Positions 1-9,418 of a DNA stretch of 64,000 nt are shown here, in pieces (position 1 is the first letter of the stretch; the number at the start of each line of letters is the position of its first letter). The notes beneath the pieces were generated by a model. It was not told the origin of the DNA. It saw nothing but the letters and a program-made list of their open reading frames with translations, and did no database searches. The stretch is from Parabacteroides sp. TM07-1AC (GTDB lineage: Bacteria > Bacteroidota > Bacteroidia > Bacteroidales > Tannerellaceae). The DNA lies in the NCBI RefSeq assembly GCF_003480915.1, contig NZ_QUKD01000011.1:178516-242515 (forward strand). The letters are read 5' to 3'. Both the position numbers and the translations under genes were made by a program.

Positions 1-246
1 ATAGGCTGCCAGTGGGGAAGGGGTGACTGTGGCCAAACCCTCATTACTGTTTTTGTCTTCGTTACGAACCAGGAAAATGCGTTCTGCTTCCTCGTGAAAG
101 TTCTCGTAGGTCATTTCGTGCCTGATCCATAGAGTGGCCAGGGCAAAACAGGTGAACCCCATCGCCAAACCGATGATGCTGACGATCGATTGGATTTTAT
201 ATTTTAGAAGATTGCGTGTTGCAATCAATGCATAGTGTTTAAGCAT
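1..246 (-). CDS. MacB/FtsX-type ABC transporter permease, N-terminal part only
   Basis: The reading frame runs off the left edge; about 82 codons are visible from the ATG at 246. The protein starts MLKHYALIATRNLLKYK, has one long hydrophobic segment at about residues 18-42, and then begins the periplasmic MacB-like domain (H-E-x-x-Y-E-x-F). This is the usual start of Bacteroidetes permeases of the MacB_PCD/FtsX family, which work with a LolD-like ATPase in efflux or in moving lipoproteins and peptides. The family assignment is firm, the substrate unknown. A sigma-54-like promoter and a palindromic enhancer-like site lie just upstream, matching those of the tolC operon at 10.9 kb, so it probably belongs to the same regulon. 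The missing ATPase of that system may lie beyond the window edge. Confidence 0.85.
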   Translation of the reverse strand, partial: MLKHYALIATRNLLKYKIQSIVSIIGLAMGFTCFALATLWIRHEMTYENFHEEAERIFLVRNEDKNSNEGLATVTPSPLAAY

Positions 247-275
247 GAATACTTTATTATAATTGTAACTGAAAA

Positions 276-292
276 TACAAAAGATGTGCCAA
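276..292 (-). promoter_or_regulatory. sigma-54 (-24/-12) promoter
   Basis: On the minus strand the sequence reads TTGGCAC-ATCTT-TTGTA, a good match to the sigma-54 consensus TGGCAC-N5-TTGCA with one substitution in the -12 element. The predicted start lies about 18 nt before the permease ATG at 246. An enhancer-like palindrome lies 91 bp upstream. Confidence 0.7.
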
Positions 293-356
293 AAGGATAA
301 TGTGTTAATAGTGTGAGTGTTATCCGGGGTGTGCTATTGGGAGTGGTGTGTGTATC

Positions 357-381
357 CGCACGAATAGCGTTCGTTTGCGCA
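357..381. promoter_or_regulatory. NtrC-type enhancer-like palindrome (UAS)
   Basis: The core ACGAA-N5-TTCGT (360-374), flanked by CGC and GCGCA, is an interrupted palindrome. The same core recurs at 10992-11006 upstream of the tolC operon, with the last two spacer bases (CG) also shared. In both cases its centre is 90-91 bp from a sigma-54 promoter, typical of an upstream activating site for an NtrC-family regulator; the regulator encoded at 11066 is the natural candidate. Confidence 0.6.
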
Positions 382-432
382 CGATGGTAGAATTTTGCGG
401 TAGAAAAAGTGAAGCTACTTGGTTATATTTTA

Positions 433-440
433 TAGTTTTG
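433..440 (+). promoter_or_regulatory. Bacteroidetes -7 promoter box
   Basis: TAGTTTTG matches TAnnTTTG and lies 22 bp before the ATG at 462. No clear TTTG -33 element is seen at the usual distance. Confidence 0.45.
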
Positions 441-461
441 TGGTCTGTAACTCTATAAATA

Positions 462-3338
462 ATGCGAATATTGATATCGAGATTTGCCTGTTTGGTCATC
501 TTCTGTCTGTTTACTAGTTTAAACATGCAGGCACAATTCCTGGATTACGGTGCTGATCCGGCACGTTTCAAATGGAACATCGTTCGGTTGCCTCATTACA
601 ATCTGGTCTATCCGCAAGGAAATGATTCGATGGCTTATAAGTATGCACTTTATCTGGAGAATGCTTATCCGCATTTGCAGAAGACGATAGGTGTCGGTAT
701 GCAGAAAAAGTTTCCGGTGATTCTTCACCCGGCTAATATGTCGTCCAACGGACTGGTGTCGTGGGCACCGCGCCGTATGGAACTGATCACGACACCGTCT
801 TCCAAACAGGATGGGGTAAGCTGGGATAAACACCTGGTGCTGCATGAATCGCGTCACGTCCTTCAGACAAGCAAGGTGATGAGAGGCTGGTTCAAACCGT
901 TGTATTACGTGATAGGTGAGCAGGCTGCGGGAGTAGCCGCTTTCTTTATGCCGAGCTGGTTTCTGGAGGGAGATGCTGTCGGGACAGAGACTTTCCTATC
1001 GAATGGGGGAAGAGGGCGGTTGCCGGAATTTAGTATGCCTTACCGTGCTCAGATGTTGGGAGAAGGCAGGAATTATTCGTTCGATAAATGGTATCTAGGA
1101 TCTTATAAGGATTATACCGGCGATTATTATGCATTGGGATACAACCTGACCTCTTTTGCCCGCCATCGTTTCGGGGCGGATATATGGGACAAGACGACTA
1201 CCCGTTATGTGGACCGTTTCTTCGCAATACCTATGTTCAGTAATGCTTTCAAGCATCATGCAGGGATCAGTATCGACGGATTGTACAATGAAACATTCGA
1301 TTTCTTGCGAGACGAATGGGAAAAGATGGATACGGCGGCTGTGACTCCTGCTTTCCTTTCCCCGAAACCGAAGATGTATGCTTCTTACCGTTATCCGCAG
1401 GCAGTGAACGATTCGACGATCGTTGCCGTTAAGTCGGGGATACAGGATATCAATTCGCTGGTATCGGTGACGAATGGAAAAGAGAAACGGTTGTGTTATC
1501 TTGGTACGATCAACAGCCGTTTGAACCTGGCTGGCAAACGGTTGTACTGGACCGAGATCGTGCCCGGCCTTCGTTGGACGCATGAGAATTATTCCGTTAT
1601 CAAACAATATGACCTGGAGACCGGACGGGTGACAACGCTTACTCCCCGTCAGCGTTATCTGGCTCCTGCTATCGATAAGGATAGTCGTACGGCTGCCGTC
1701 TCCCGTTTTACGGTAAGTGGCGAGAATCAGTTGGTGCTGGTCGACCTGGAGACAGGGAAGGAACAACGTTATTTCACCGTTCCCGATAATGCCTTTCTGA
1801 AAGAACTGACTTATGGCGATGGCGGAAGGATAACTGCTGTGGCTGTTACTGATACCGGAATAAGCCTGCTGCAACTGGATACACAAACCGGTGCATGGAG
1901 TGAACTGTTGGCTACTACATCTGTCAACATCACAGCTCCGTTTTGGAATAACGGCAAACTCTATTTTGAGTCGGGAGCAAACGGAACCAACAATATTTAT
2001 TCGTTGAATCTGCCGGATACAACCGTCTATCGTCTGACTTCTGCTCGCTTCGGGGCGTTCGACCCGACTTTCTCTCCCGGAAAGGATCGGTTGCTGTATT
2101 CAGATTACCAGGCAGAAGGATACCGTATCGGTTCATTGCCGGTCGATAGCCTGAAAGCGGAAAAGGCGGATTTGGGAGATCCTTTTCATTCTCCGCTGGT
2201 TACCTCTCTGACGGAACAGGAGCAGTTCAATCTCGATTCGGCAGAGCTGGCTCCTGTCGAGTTTGCTCCGCGTCCTTACCGGAAAGGGTTGCATACGTTT
2301 AAACTGCATAGCTGGGCACCTTTCTATTATGATGTGGCGGAAGCAATGAATACCGGTGCGGACGATTTGAGTACGATCGTGAAACCTGGTGTTATGGTCT
2401 TGTCACAGAATACGTTGAATACGGCTATTATGCAGGCGGGTTGGTATTACCGTAAGGGAGAGCATCACGGAAAGTTGTCGTTTACGTATAAAGGCTGGTT
2501 TCCGGTTATTGACATAGCTGCCGACTATGGTGGAAAAGCGTTTGATGTTAGCTGGGTGACGGATGAGAAAGGCAAAGTATTTGCACAGGGTAAAACAGTA
2601 AGGCGGACTTTATTGGAGGCTGAGGCACGTGTTTATCTTCCTTTCAATCTGACACGTAATCATTATATTCGGGGGATTCAGCCGGCTGTGGCTTACTTTT
2701 TTACCACTGATAAGTATCAGCAATATGAAAGCCGTACATACAGTAATTTCCAATATATCCTGCCGGAGGTGTTGTTCTACAGTTACCGGAAGAAAGCGTT
2801 GCGCGATATTCTTCCCCGTTGGGGATATCAGTTGCGTCTGCAATATCTGCAATCGCCTTTCAACAAGGAAAATTACGGTAGTCTGTATGCCGCCCGGCTT
2901 ACGACCTACTGGCCTGGTATTCTACGCAATCACGGATTGATGGTGCGTGCCGGATATCAGTATCAGAGTGTGGATGATAAAGTCTTGTATTTGCCGAAAC
3001 ATCTGATCGATAAACCTCGCGGATATAATTTCATGTATCAGACCCGTCAGCAGATTGCATTGAAGGCTGATTATGCTTTCTCTATCTTTTCTCCCGACCT
3101 CAGTCTCGGACAACTGGCGTATATCCGCCGTCTGCGTGCCAACCTGTTTTACGACCTCAATCGTAACCAGGCAGCCAAGGGCCGCGACTGGACGACACAG
3201 AGTTCTTTCGGTACCGACCTGATATTCGACTGGAATGTATTCCGCATGAGCTTCCCTCTGACCACCGGTGTACGCTTGATACAGCCGATCGATTACGGCA
3301 AGTTCCAGGCGGAGGCGCTGTTTTCTATTACGTTTTAG
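462..3338 (+). CDS. Outer-membrane gluzincin-like/beta-propeller/beta-barrel protein
   Basis: A 958-aa protein with a Sec signal peptide (residues 1-23, cut near M-Q-A-Q). Residues about 25-290 hold a peptidase-MA-like domain: H128-E-S-R-H132 fits HExxH and E169 in the W-F-L-E-G-D-A motif is the expected third zinc ligand. The middle (about 295-600) is made of repeated beta-rich segments of the TolB/WD40-like propeller type. The C-terminal 300 residues alternate short amphipathic strands and end in phenylalanine (FSITF), as outer-membrane barrels do. It is usually annotated only as a TolB-like or hypothetical protein. Inference: a surface-anchored protease or a barrel-assembly-like protein; the substrate is unknown. 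It stands alone, transcribed away from the truncated permease and converging on the next operon. Confidence 0.7.
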   Translation: MRILISRFACLVIFCLFTSLNMQAQFLDYGADPARFKWNIVRLPHYNLVYPQGNDSMAYKYALYLENAYPHLQKTIGVGMQKKFPVILHPANMSSNGLVSWAPRRMELITTPSSKQDGVSWDKHLVLHESRHVLQTSKVMRGWFKPLYYVIGEQAAGVAAFFMPSWFLEGDAVGTETFLSNGGRGRLPEFSMPYRAQMLGEGRNYSFDKWYLGSYKDYTGDYYALGYNLTSFARHRFGADIWDKTTTRYVDRFFAIPMFSNAFKHHAGISIDGLYNETFDFLRDEWEKMDTAAVTPAFLSPKPKMYASYRYPQAVNDSTIVAVKSGIQDINSLVSVTNGKEKRLCYLGTINSRLNLAGKRLYWTEIVPGLRWTHENYSVIKQYDLETGRVTTLTPRQRYLAPAIDKDSRTAAVSRFTVSGENQLVLVDLETGKEQRYFTVPDNAFLKELTYGDGGRITAVAVTDTGISLLQLDTQTGAWSELLATTSVNITAPFWNNGKLYFESGANGTNNIYSLNLPDTTVYRLTSARFGAFDPTFSPGKDRLLYSDYQAEGYRIGSLPVDSLKAEKADLGDPFHSPLVTSLTEQEQFNLDSAELAPVEFAPRPYRKGLHTFKLHSWAPFYYDVAEAMNTGADDLSTIVKPGVMVLSQNTLNTAIMQAGWYYRKGEHHGKLSFTYKGWFPVIDIAADYGGKAFDVSWVTDEKGKVFAQGKTVRRTLLEAEARVYLPFNLTRNHYIRGIQPAVAYFFTTDKYQQYESRTYSNFQYILPEVLFYSYRKKALRDILPRWGYQLRLQYLQSPFNKENYGSLYAARLTTYWPGILRNHGLMVRAGYQYQSVDDKVLYLPKHLIDKPRGYNFMYQTRQQIALKADYAFSIFSPDLSLGQLAYIRRLRANLFYDLNRNQAAKGRDWTTQSSFGTDLIFDWNVFRMSFPLTTGVRLIQPIDYGKFQAEALFSITF

Positions 3339-3379
3339 GGGAAGAGTAGCACTACAGTGTTGATAGGGCTGTTTTTAAG

Positions 3380-5749
3380 TCATTCTGTTTTGATAGATAT
3401 CGCCGGATTTGTCCGTGCTGCTTTCCGTATCTGCCAGATCAGCGTGAGCAAAGATATGCAGGCGGTGATAAGAAAGGCTACAGCGAAAATCCACCAGGAT
3501 AACGGTGCTTTATTGGCAAAGTTCTCCATATATTTCGTGATAGCCAGCCAGGAAAGAGGTGTAGCGATGATGAAAGACAATCCCAGTAATCTGTAATATT
3601 TTCGTAATAACAGATTTATGATCGTTTCTACCGTCGCCCCGTTTACTTTGCGGATTGCTATCTCCTTATATCGCTGCTGAATATCAAAAAGAGAAAGGCT
3701 GAATAATCCCATAGAAGATATGAGGATGGAGATTAACGTAAAGACCGAATAAATCCGGGCAACCAGCCGGTCCTTTTCATACATGGCACTGATCTCGTCT
3801 TCAACAAAAGTATATTCGAACTCTCCCCCGATCGTCTTATCATGAAGTTCTTTCAGGAACTGAATTGCCTCCTGCCTGCGTCCGGGTACAATAGATGCCA
3901 TGAGTTTCCCCGGCCAGAACAGTTCATTTTGTACATCTTTGAAAGTCATAACGATCGGTTGGTTATGCTGGGAGAGATGCACTACCTGAAATTCCGGAGT
4001 GAAACCCTTTATCAGCAATGAATTGACACCATCATACCCCTCTGTTTCCAGTTCCGTAGGTGCTTGTCCCTGCTGACTGAATAGCTTCCTGGCAGTTTCA
4101 TTTATCAGCACTTCTTTTTCACTCTGTGGATACCGGTCTGCTGAAACCGGAATCTCATATACATCAAAGAAACTATTGTAGAGCTTCACTTGAAGCACTT
4201 CGTGCCATTCGCCTCCGAGAGCGCGCATCTTTACCCTGCTGAACGGATCGTCTGCCAACTCATACGGGCTTTCCCCATAAGAGAATGATTGGAAGAGGGG
4301 AGATGCCTGGATGGCATCCCGTATGGCGGAAGACACGGCTTCCGAACGTTTTTTGTCCTCTTCTCCATAGCTCATTTGGGAAGTGGGACGCATGAACCAG
4401 GCCTTTATAATATCCAGTGTACGGTATCCCAGGTCGGCATTCAGCATGAAGTCGAGTTGCTTCATAAAGAACAAGGAAGAGATAATCAGACAACAAGTGA
4501 TCACGTATTGAGCAACCAGGAAGAGCGAGCGGCTGCCTATCTTGTTTTTTCCGGGTGTGATTCCTTGCAGTGAACGGATGGTTTGCCGGTAGCTATAGTT
4601 GAAAAACGGGTATAGCGTAATGAGTAATGGCAGTCCGATCAGCAGCCCAAGTGTTAATAATAGATTGAAAGTTGCACCGACTGTGGCGATAATATCCAAC
4701 TGGTTTACCTGTATCGGCTGCGTGATTTCGATGAACACCCATCCGATGAAGAGCGCAATGGCGGTCAGTACCCAATTCTCTGCATATAGTTGGATGAAGA
4801 GTTGCATGGGGCGTGCCCCGAACACTTTCTTCATACCCAGTTCCCGCCCACGTTTGATGATGACGACTGAGCTGATATGGATGAAGTTGAACACACCGAT
4901 GACTAATAGGAGTATGGCCACGAAGGTGAGTATCTTCACACTGTCGGCATTCCCTTGCCGGAATGTATCCTGCCCTTTATCGATGGCTTTATCCATATAG
5001 AGCTTGTCGAGAGGCATGACCTGGAAGAAGAAAGATTTGCTACCAGCCTTATGAAAGTTTCCCTTTAGCTTCTCGTTGATCTGCTTGCTGTCGACACCGG
5101 GATGCGCAAGAGCGATGCTGAAGTAGTTGACCGGCGGCCAACGCCATTGCAGTGCTTTGGATATAAGCACGTCGAAGTGGAGTGAGCTTTGTGTTTCCGT
5201 TTCTCCGATAATGCCTTTGATGGTTAGTATATTTCCGTTGTAGTCAAAGCTTTTGCCCACCGGATTCTCTTTGCCGAACAGTCTTCGGGCGAACTGCTGG
5301 GTGACGACGGCTTCCTGAGGAGTACTTAACAATTGTTCGCGATTACCAGCTATCAGCGGGTAATCGAGTATTCGAAGGAAGAACGTATCCGTAGCGAGAA
5401 TATGTGCCTTGAATAGTTTCTCATCTACCTTAATTTCCGTATTACTGATGGAGACAAAGGAGGTTCTTTGTTCTATCTCCGGAATATCCAGCGGGTTGAC
5501 GTAATTTTTCTTTAGAAGTGCGTTATCTGTCGTAAAAAGAACAGCTTTCTGTTTCTGGTCTCCCCAGTGGCGTACACTCAGAAACATCCGTTCATGATTC
5601 TTATTGAAATGATCGGTCGTCGCTTCACTATAAACATACCGGCTGATAATGATCACGCAGGCGAGGCTTAATGCCAGACCGAGTACATTGATAACGGTAT
5701 ATAAGCGGAAACGCATCAAGGAGCGTATGGCAAGCAGAATGATTTTCAT
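3380..5749 (-). CDS. MacB/FtsX-type ABC transporter permease
   Basis: A 789-aa permease with the N-terminal membrane segment (about 15-35), a periplasmic MacB_PCD domain, an FtsX block at about 280-440, a second periplasmic domain and a second FtsX block at about 665-780. This double-FtsX layout with roughly eight membrane helices is typical of Bacteroidetes ABC permeases. It is the last gene of a minus-strand operon (tolC-like, hlyD-like, permease, this gene), 22 bp after the upstream permease, its clear paralogue: both are 789 aa and share the N-terminal M-K-I-I-L-L-A-I-R-S-L and the C-terminal I-W-Q-I-R-K-A-A. Role: probably exports a peptide, lipid or toxic compound together with the adaptor and outer-membrane channel. 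No ATPase gene is found in the operon. Confidence 0.88.
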   Translation of the reverse strand: MKIILLAIRSLMRFRLYTVINVLGLALSLACVIIISRYVYSEATTDHFNKNHERMFLSVRHWGDQKQKAVLFTTDNALLKKNYVNPLDIPEIEQRTSFVSISNTEIKVDEKLFKAHILATDTFFLRILDYPLIAGNREQLLSTPQEAVVTQQFARRLFGKENPVGKSFDYNGNILTIKGIIGETETQSSLHFDVLISKALQWRWPPVNYFSIALAHPGVDSKQINEKLKGNFHKAGSKSFFFQVMPLDKLYMDKAIDKGQDTFRQGNADSVKILTFVAILLLVIGVFNFIHISSVVIIKRGRELGMKKVFGARPMQLFIQLYAENWVLTAIALFIGWVFIEITQPIQVNQLDIIATVGATFNLLLTLGLLIGLPLLITLYPFFNYSYRQTIRSLQGITPGKNKIGSRSLFLVAQYVITCCLIISSLFFMKQLDFMLNADLGYRTLDIIKAWFMRPTSQMSYGEEDKKRSEAVSSAIRDAIQASPLFQSFSYGESPYELADDPFSRVKMRALGGEWHEVLQVKLYNSFFDVYEIPVSADRYPQSEKEVLINETARKLFSQQGQAPTELETEGYDGVNSLLIKGFTPEFQVVHLSQHNQPIVMTFKDVQNELFWPGKLMASIVPGRRQEAIQFLKELHDKTIGGEFEYTFVEDEISAMYEKDRLVARIYSVFTLISILISSMGLFSLSLFDIQQRYKEIAIRKVNGATVETIINLLLRKYYRLLGLSFIIATPLSWLAITKYMENFANKAPLSWWIFAVAFLITACISLLTLIWQIRKAARTNPAISIKTE

Positions 5750-5771
5750 GTCATTAAATTGTAAAGTTCGT

Positions 5772-8141
5772 TTATTCCGATTTCATTGCTTTAGCCGGAT
5801 TGGTCTGTGCCGCTTTCCGTATTTGCCAGATCAGTGTCGCCAAAGATATACCGGCTGTAATAAGCAGGGCGACGGCAAAGATCCACCAGGAAACAGGTGC
5901 TTTGTGGGCGAAGTCCTCCAGATACCGGCTGATAGCCAGCCAGGCGATCGGTGCCGCGACCAGGAAGGCTATTCCCAATAGCATATAATATTTCAGCAGA
6001 AGCATCTTCATCATGGAGAATGTAGTTGCTCCGTTCACTTTGCGGATAGCGATTTCCTGATAACGTTGCTGTACGTCGAACAGGGAAAGTCCGAATAATC
6101 CCAGCGAAGAAATAAGGATGGCAATGATCGCAAAAACAGTGTAAATGCCCGTGACCTGTTTATCCTTGTCGTACATATTGCGTACCTCATCCGACACGAA
6201 AGTATACTCAAATTCATCCCCTTCCGTCTCTTCATATAATTGTTTCAGATAAGCAATAGCCTCCTGTTCCTTCCCGTCAGGAATATAAGCGATGAAGGGG
6301 TGGCGGGGATCGTCTTCATAATAATAAAACATCATCGGCAAGGTCGCTTTGGACAAATGACCGGTACTGAAATCTTTTACGATGCCCACTACGTTGTATT
6401 TCGGGGTTTTGTTGAACTCTTCCATCGAAGAGAAAATGAAAGGACGCTCAGCTTCCAGAACCGCATTGTCCGGACTTTTTATATTGAACACTTTTTGTGC
6501 CGTCTCATTGATAATGACGTTGCAGTCCGTGTATGATTCGTTTCCTTTGTTCCATAACCGTCCGTCCTTCAATTGGATATTGAAGAGTTTGAAGTAATCA
6601 TCCGAAACACTTTTGCAGACGATGTCTTTGAATTCTCCTCCCGGCACTTTGATGGGAGTCGTATAATGCGTGTCGCTGCACGGCGGTTCACCGAATATAA
6701 AAGGATCGAATAGGGGGGAAGTACTTATTCTCTGGTGGATTAACTTAGCCTTCCGCCGGGCTTCTTCCGCCTCTTTTTCGGAATTGGGTGAATGCAGGAG
6801 CTGTGCTTTCAGGATGTGTTCCGTCCGGTATCCCAGGTCTGCATTCAGCATGAAGTTCAGCTGCTTGATAAAGAAGATGGAAACGACGATCAGTGTGATG
6901 GTGATTGTATATTGCAACCCGAGAAAGATGGAACGGGATACGGTAGACCCTCCGCTCCGGTTGATGGAACGCAACGAAGTGATCGGCGCAGAATAATTGT
7001 AACGTATGAACGGATAGACCGATGTGACGACCGGCAGCAGGAACAGTATCCCTAATGACAACAGGATACTGAATGACATGTTGGAGATGAAGGGTATCCC
7101 TAAAAGTCCGTTGACAAAATCCCGGCTCAGTTCAATGAATATCCAGGCAATGAAAAGGGCGATGGTAGTCATAAACAGATTCTCCAGGTATAGCTGCACG
7201 GCTACCTGCCTGATGTTTGCTCCGAATACTTTCTTCATGCCGAACTCCCGGGCACGTTTCAGCATCAACACGGTATAAATATTCACAAAATTGAATACAC
7301 CGACAATCAGCAACAGCATGGCAACGATCGATAGGATGACGATATGGGAATGATTCCCTTTTTGGCAAGCGTCGTAGTAACAGCGTATCTGTTTGTCGAA
7401 ATAGAATTTCTTTAACGAATATAGCTGCATGCGGATACCTGATCTCCAGGATTGTACGTCCGTATAATGATCCAGCCGTTTATTGAGCGCGTCTGCATTC
7501 GTGTTGGGTTTGAGGCGCACCAGCTGGGTACTAAGTCTTCTCCAGTTCTCTTGTAGCCCTGCTGATACCAGCAGGTCGAACGGGTAGGATACGTGTGTCC
7601 CCGGTTCATCGAGGATACCAGTTACGGTCGCGATGTTTCCGGAAGCATGTACGATCGTTTTGCCTATCGGATCGGTATCCCCAAATACTTTTCGGGCAAA
7701 ATCCCGGGTCAGTACTGCCTCATCCGGTTGGGTGAATAACGTATTGCGACTGGACCTCAGGATGGAATAAGTGACTATTTTCAGATAGTTGCTGTCTACT
7801 GCCAGTAGCCTGACATTGAATTTCTTGTCATTATAGCTGATCCTGTCTTGAGCCATAGGGATAAACGTACTGCTTATTTCCACGGCTGCCTCGGACTCTA
7901 TATCCGGGAGTGCCTCGTCTGAACGGCTGGCAATAAAAGGTTGTTTGTCAGTATTACGATCCAGTACGGTATAATAAACCCTGTCCAGGTCTTTGATAAA
8001 ATGGTCGGTGTTGACCTCCCTGTGGATGTATCTGCATAAGATGATCACACATGCCAGGCTCATCGCCAATCCGAGGATGTTAATTAGGGTATAGAGTCGG
8101 AAACGGCTCAATGAGCGTATGGCAAGTAATATTATTTTCAT
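5772..8141 (-). CDS. MacB/FtsX-type ABC transporter permease (paralogue)
   Basis: A 789-aa double-FtsX permease with the same domain order as its downstream neighbour: N-terminal helix, MacB_PCD-like periplasmic domain, FtsX core with three helices, second periplasmic domain, second FtsX core. The two proteins align along their whole length but have drifted far apart, so this is an old tandem duplication that may form a heterodimer (inference). It lies 22 bp downstream of the hlyD-like gene and 22 bp upstream of the second permease, clearly one transcription unit. An FtsX permease needs a MacB/LolD-like ATPase; none is encoded between here and the operon promoter. Confidence 0.88.
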   Translation of the reverse strand: MKIILLAIRSLSRFRLYTLINILGLAMSLACVIILCRYIHREVNTDHFIKDLDRVYYTVLDRNTDKQPFIASRSDEALPDIESEAAVEISSTFIPMAQDRISYNDKKFNVRLLAVDSNYLKIVTYSILRSSRNTLFTQPDEAVLTRDFARKVFGDTDPIGKTIVHASGNIATVTGILDEPGTHVSYPFDLLVSAGLQENWRRLSTQLVRLKPNTNADALNKRLDHYTDVQSWRSGIRMQLYSLKKFYFDKQIRCYYDACQKGNHSHIVILSIVAMLLLIVGVFNFVNIYTVLMLKRAREFGMKKVFGANIRQVAVQLYLENLFMTTIALFIAWIFIELSRDFVNGLLGIPFISNMSFSILLSLGILFLLPVVTSVYPFIRYNYSAPITSLRSINRSGGSTVSRSIFLGLQYTITITLIVVSIFFIKQLNFMLNADLGYRTEHILKAQLLHSPNSEKEAEEARRKAKLIHQRISTSPLFDPFIFGEPPCSDTHYTTPIKVPGGEFKDIVCKSVSDDYFKLFNIQLKDGRLWNKGNESYTDCNVIINETAQKVFNIKSPDNAVLEAERPFIFSSMEEFNKTPKYNVVGIVKDFSTGHLSKATLPMMFYYYEDDPRHPFIAYIPDGKEQEAIAYLKQLYEETEGDEFEYTFVSDEVRNMYDKDKQVTGIYTVFAIIAILISSLGLFGLSLFDVQQRYQEIAIRKVNGATTFSMMKMLLLKYYMLLGIAFLVAAPIAWLAISRYLEDFAHKAPVSWWIFAVALLITAGISLATLIWQIRKAAQTNPAKAMKSE

Positions 8142-8163
8142 GGTATCTGCTTTTCTTCTTTTT

Positions 8164-9414
8164 TTATTTCAGGATCAATTCTTCTGCATCGCCAAAAGTA
8201 CTATATCCGGTGACAATAACCTTGTCGCCTGCTTGTAATCCGCCGGTGATCTCATACTGCTGCGGATTCTGGCGTCCGATGCTGATATTTACTTTGCGGG
8301 CTTTTGTACCGGCTTCATTCAGCTTATAGATCCACTGGCCGCCGGTAGTCTGGAAGAAATCGCCCCGAGGGATGACCAGTGCCTCTTCCGGCTGTCCCAG
8401 TTCGACCTGTACGCGGAAACTCTTACCGATACGGACATTATCGGGAGATTCGCCGGTGAAGACGAGGTCGACATCGAAATTACGGTCTTTTACTTCCGGT
8501 ACAACTTTGGTGATACGCAGCGGATACTTCTTTCCCTGCCAGGTAATCGTTGCAGGAAGACCTGTCGTGATGCGGTCGATATAATATTCACTGAGTGAAG
8601 TATGAATCTTGAACTGGTCGAGTACCTTGATCTCGGCAATAGCTTCGGTGCTTTGTACCTGCTGTCCCGGAGTTACTTTAACGAAACTGAGCTGTCCTGC
8701 CAGCGGGGCACGGACGATCAGGTTCTCCATACGTTCCTGGGCACGGTCGAACTTCTTTCGTTCCCGTTCCAGGTCGTTCTTCATCAGTTCACGGCGGAGG
8801 ATCGTAGCGGCACTGTCGTGGCGGAGACCTTCCAGTTGCAGGGCCGTACTTTGTGTTTTATATTCAAATTCATCGCGCTGTACTTCCAGTTGTGCCTTGC
8901 TTTTCACACCCATACGGAACTCCTCTTCATCGAGGGCAAAGCTCTTTTTCAAGCGGTTCAGTTCGTAGGTCGTTTGCAGTGTCTGTTTCTGCAGATCCAG
9001 GCTTTTCTGTTCCATCTCTATCTCTTTTTCCTGGTAAGAGATCAATTGTTTTTCCCATTCGTCGCGCTGGTCGTCGATGGTACGTATCAGGTCCGGGTTG
9101 TTCAGGACCAGGATGGTGTCGCCCTTATCCATCATCGTTCCTTCTTCAGCAACGATACGCTCGACACTACCGGCTTCCCGGGCATTTATCTGGATGGTCA
9201 GAATGGGCTGGACGACACCCTCCACATCGACATATTCGAGGAATTTATCCGCCAGTGCTTCACCGATGATGAGGTTGTCGGCTTCCGTGCGTAGTTTCCT
9301 TCCTCCCGAGGCAACGATAGAAACGTACACTAAAAGGATAATAAAGGCTGCACCTCCGGCAATATGCCAGCGATAACGGTAATATACGGGTTTCTTTTCA
9401 ATAGGTTTATCCAT
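8164..9414 (-). CDS. HlyD/MFP-family periplasmic adaptor subunit
   Basis: A 416-aa membrane-fusion protein: short cytoplasmic N-terminus rich in lysine, one membrane anchor (about 15-35), the first half of a barrel-sandwich (lipoyl-like) domain near residue 70-95, a long alpha-helical coiled-coil hairpin (about 95-215), the second lipoyl half (R-A-P-L-A-G-Q-L), then beta-barrel and membrane-proximal domains ending in the K-V-I-V-T-G-Y motif common to HlyD/RND adaptors. It bridges the inner-membrane permease and the TolC-like channel. It lies 4 bp after the tolC-like gene in the same operon, which marks the two FtsX permeases as part of a tripartite exporter (family knowledge plus inference). 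Confidence 0.9.
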   Translation of the reverse strand: MDKPIEKKPVYYRYRWHIAGGAAFIILLVYVSIVASGGRKLRTEADNLIIGEALADKFLEYVDVEGVVQPILTIQINAREAGSVERIVAEEGTMMDKGDTILVLNNPDLIRTIDDQRDEWEKQLISYQEKEIEMEQKSLDLQKQTLQTTYELNRLKKSFALDEEEFRMGVKSKAQLEVQRDEFEYKTQSTALQLEGLRHDSAATILRRELMKNDLERERKKFDRAQERMENLIVRAPLAGQLSFVKVTPGQQVQSTEAIAEIKVLDQFKIHTSLSEYYIDRITTGLPATITWQGKKYPLRITKVVPEVKDRNFDVDLVFTGESPDNVRIGKSFRVQVELGQPEEALVIPRGDFFQTTGGQWIYKLNEAGTKARKVNISIGRQNPQQYEITGGLQAGDKVIVTGYSTFGDAEELILK

Positions 9415-9418
9415 TATC

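Noticed and set aside
1095..1886. 263-codon minus-strand frame opposite the propeller/barrel protein
   Set aside because: No recognisable motif and complete overlap with a coherent 958-aa protein.
3346..3600. 79-codon plus-strand frame starting at 3357
   Set aside because: Lies mostly antisense to the end of the first permease gene; no support.
8602..9294. 230-codon plus-strand frame opposite the HlyD-like gene
   Set aside because: Phe/Leu/Gln-rich mirror of the coiled-coil region; not protein-like.
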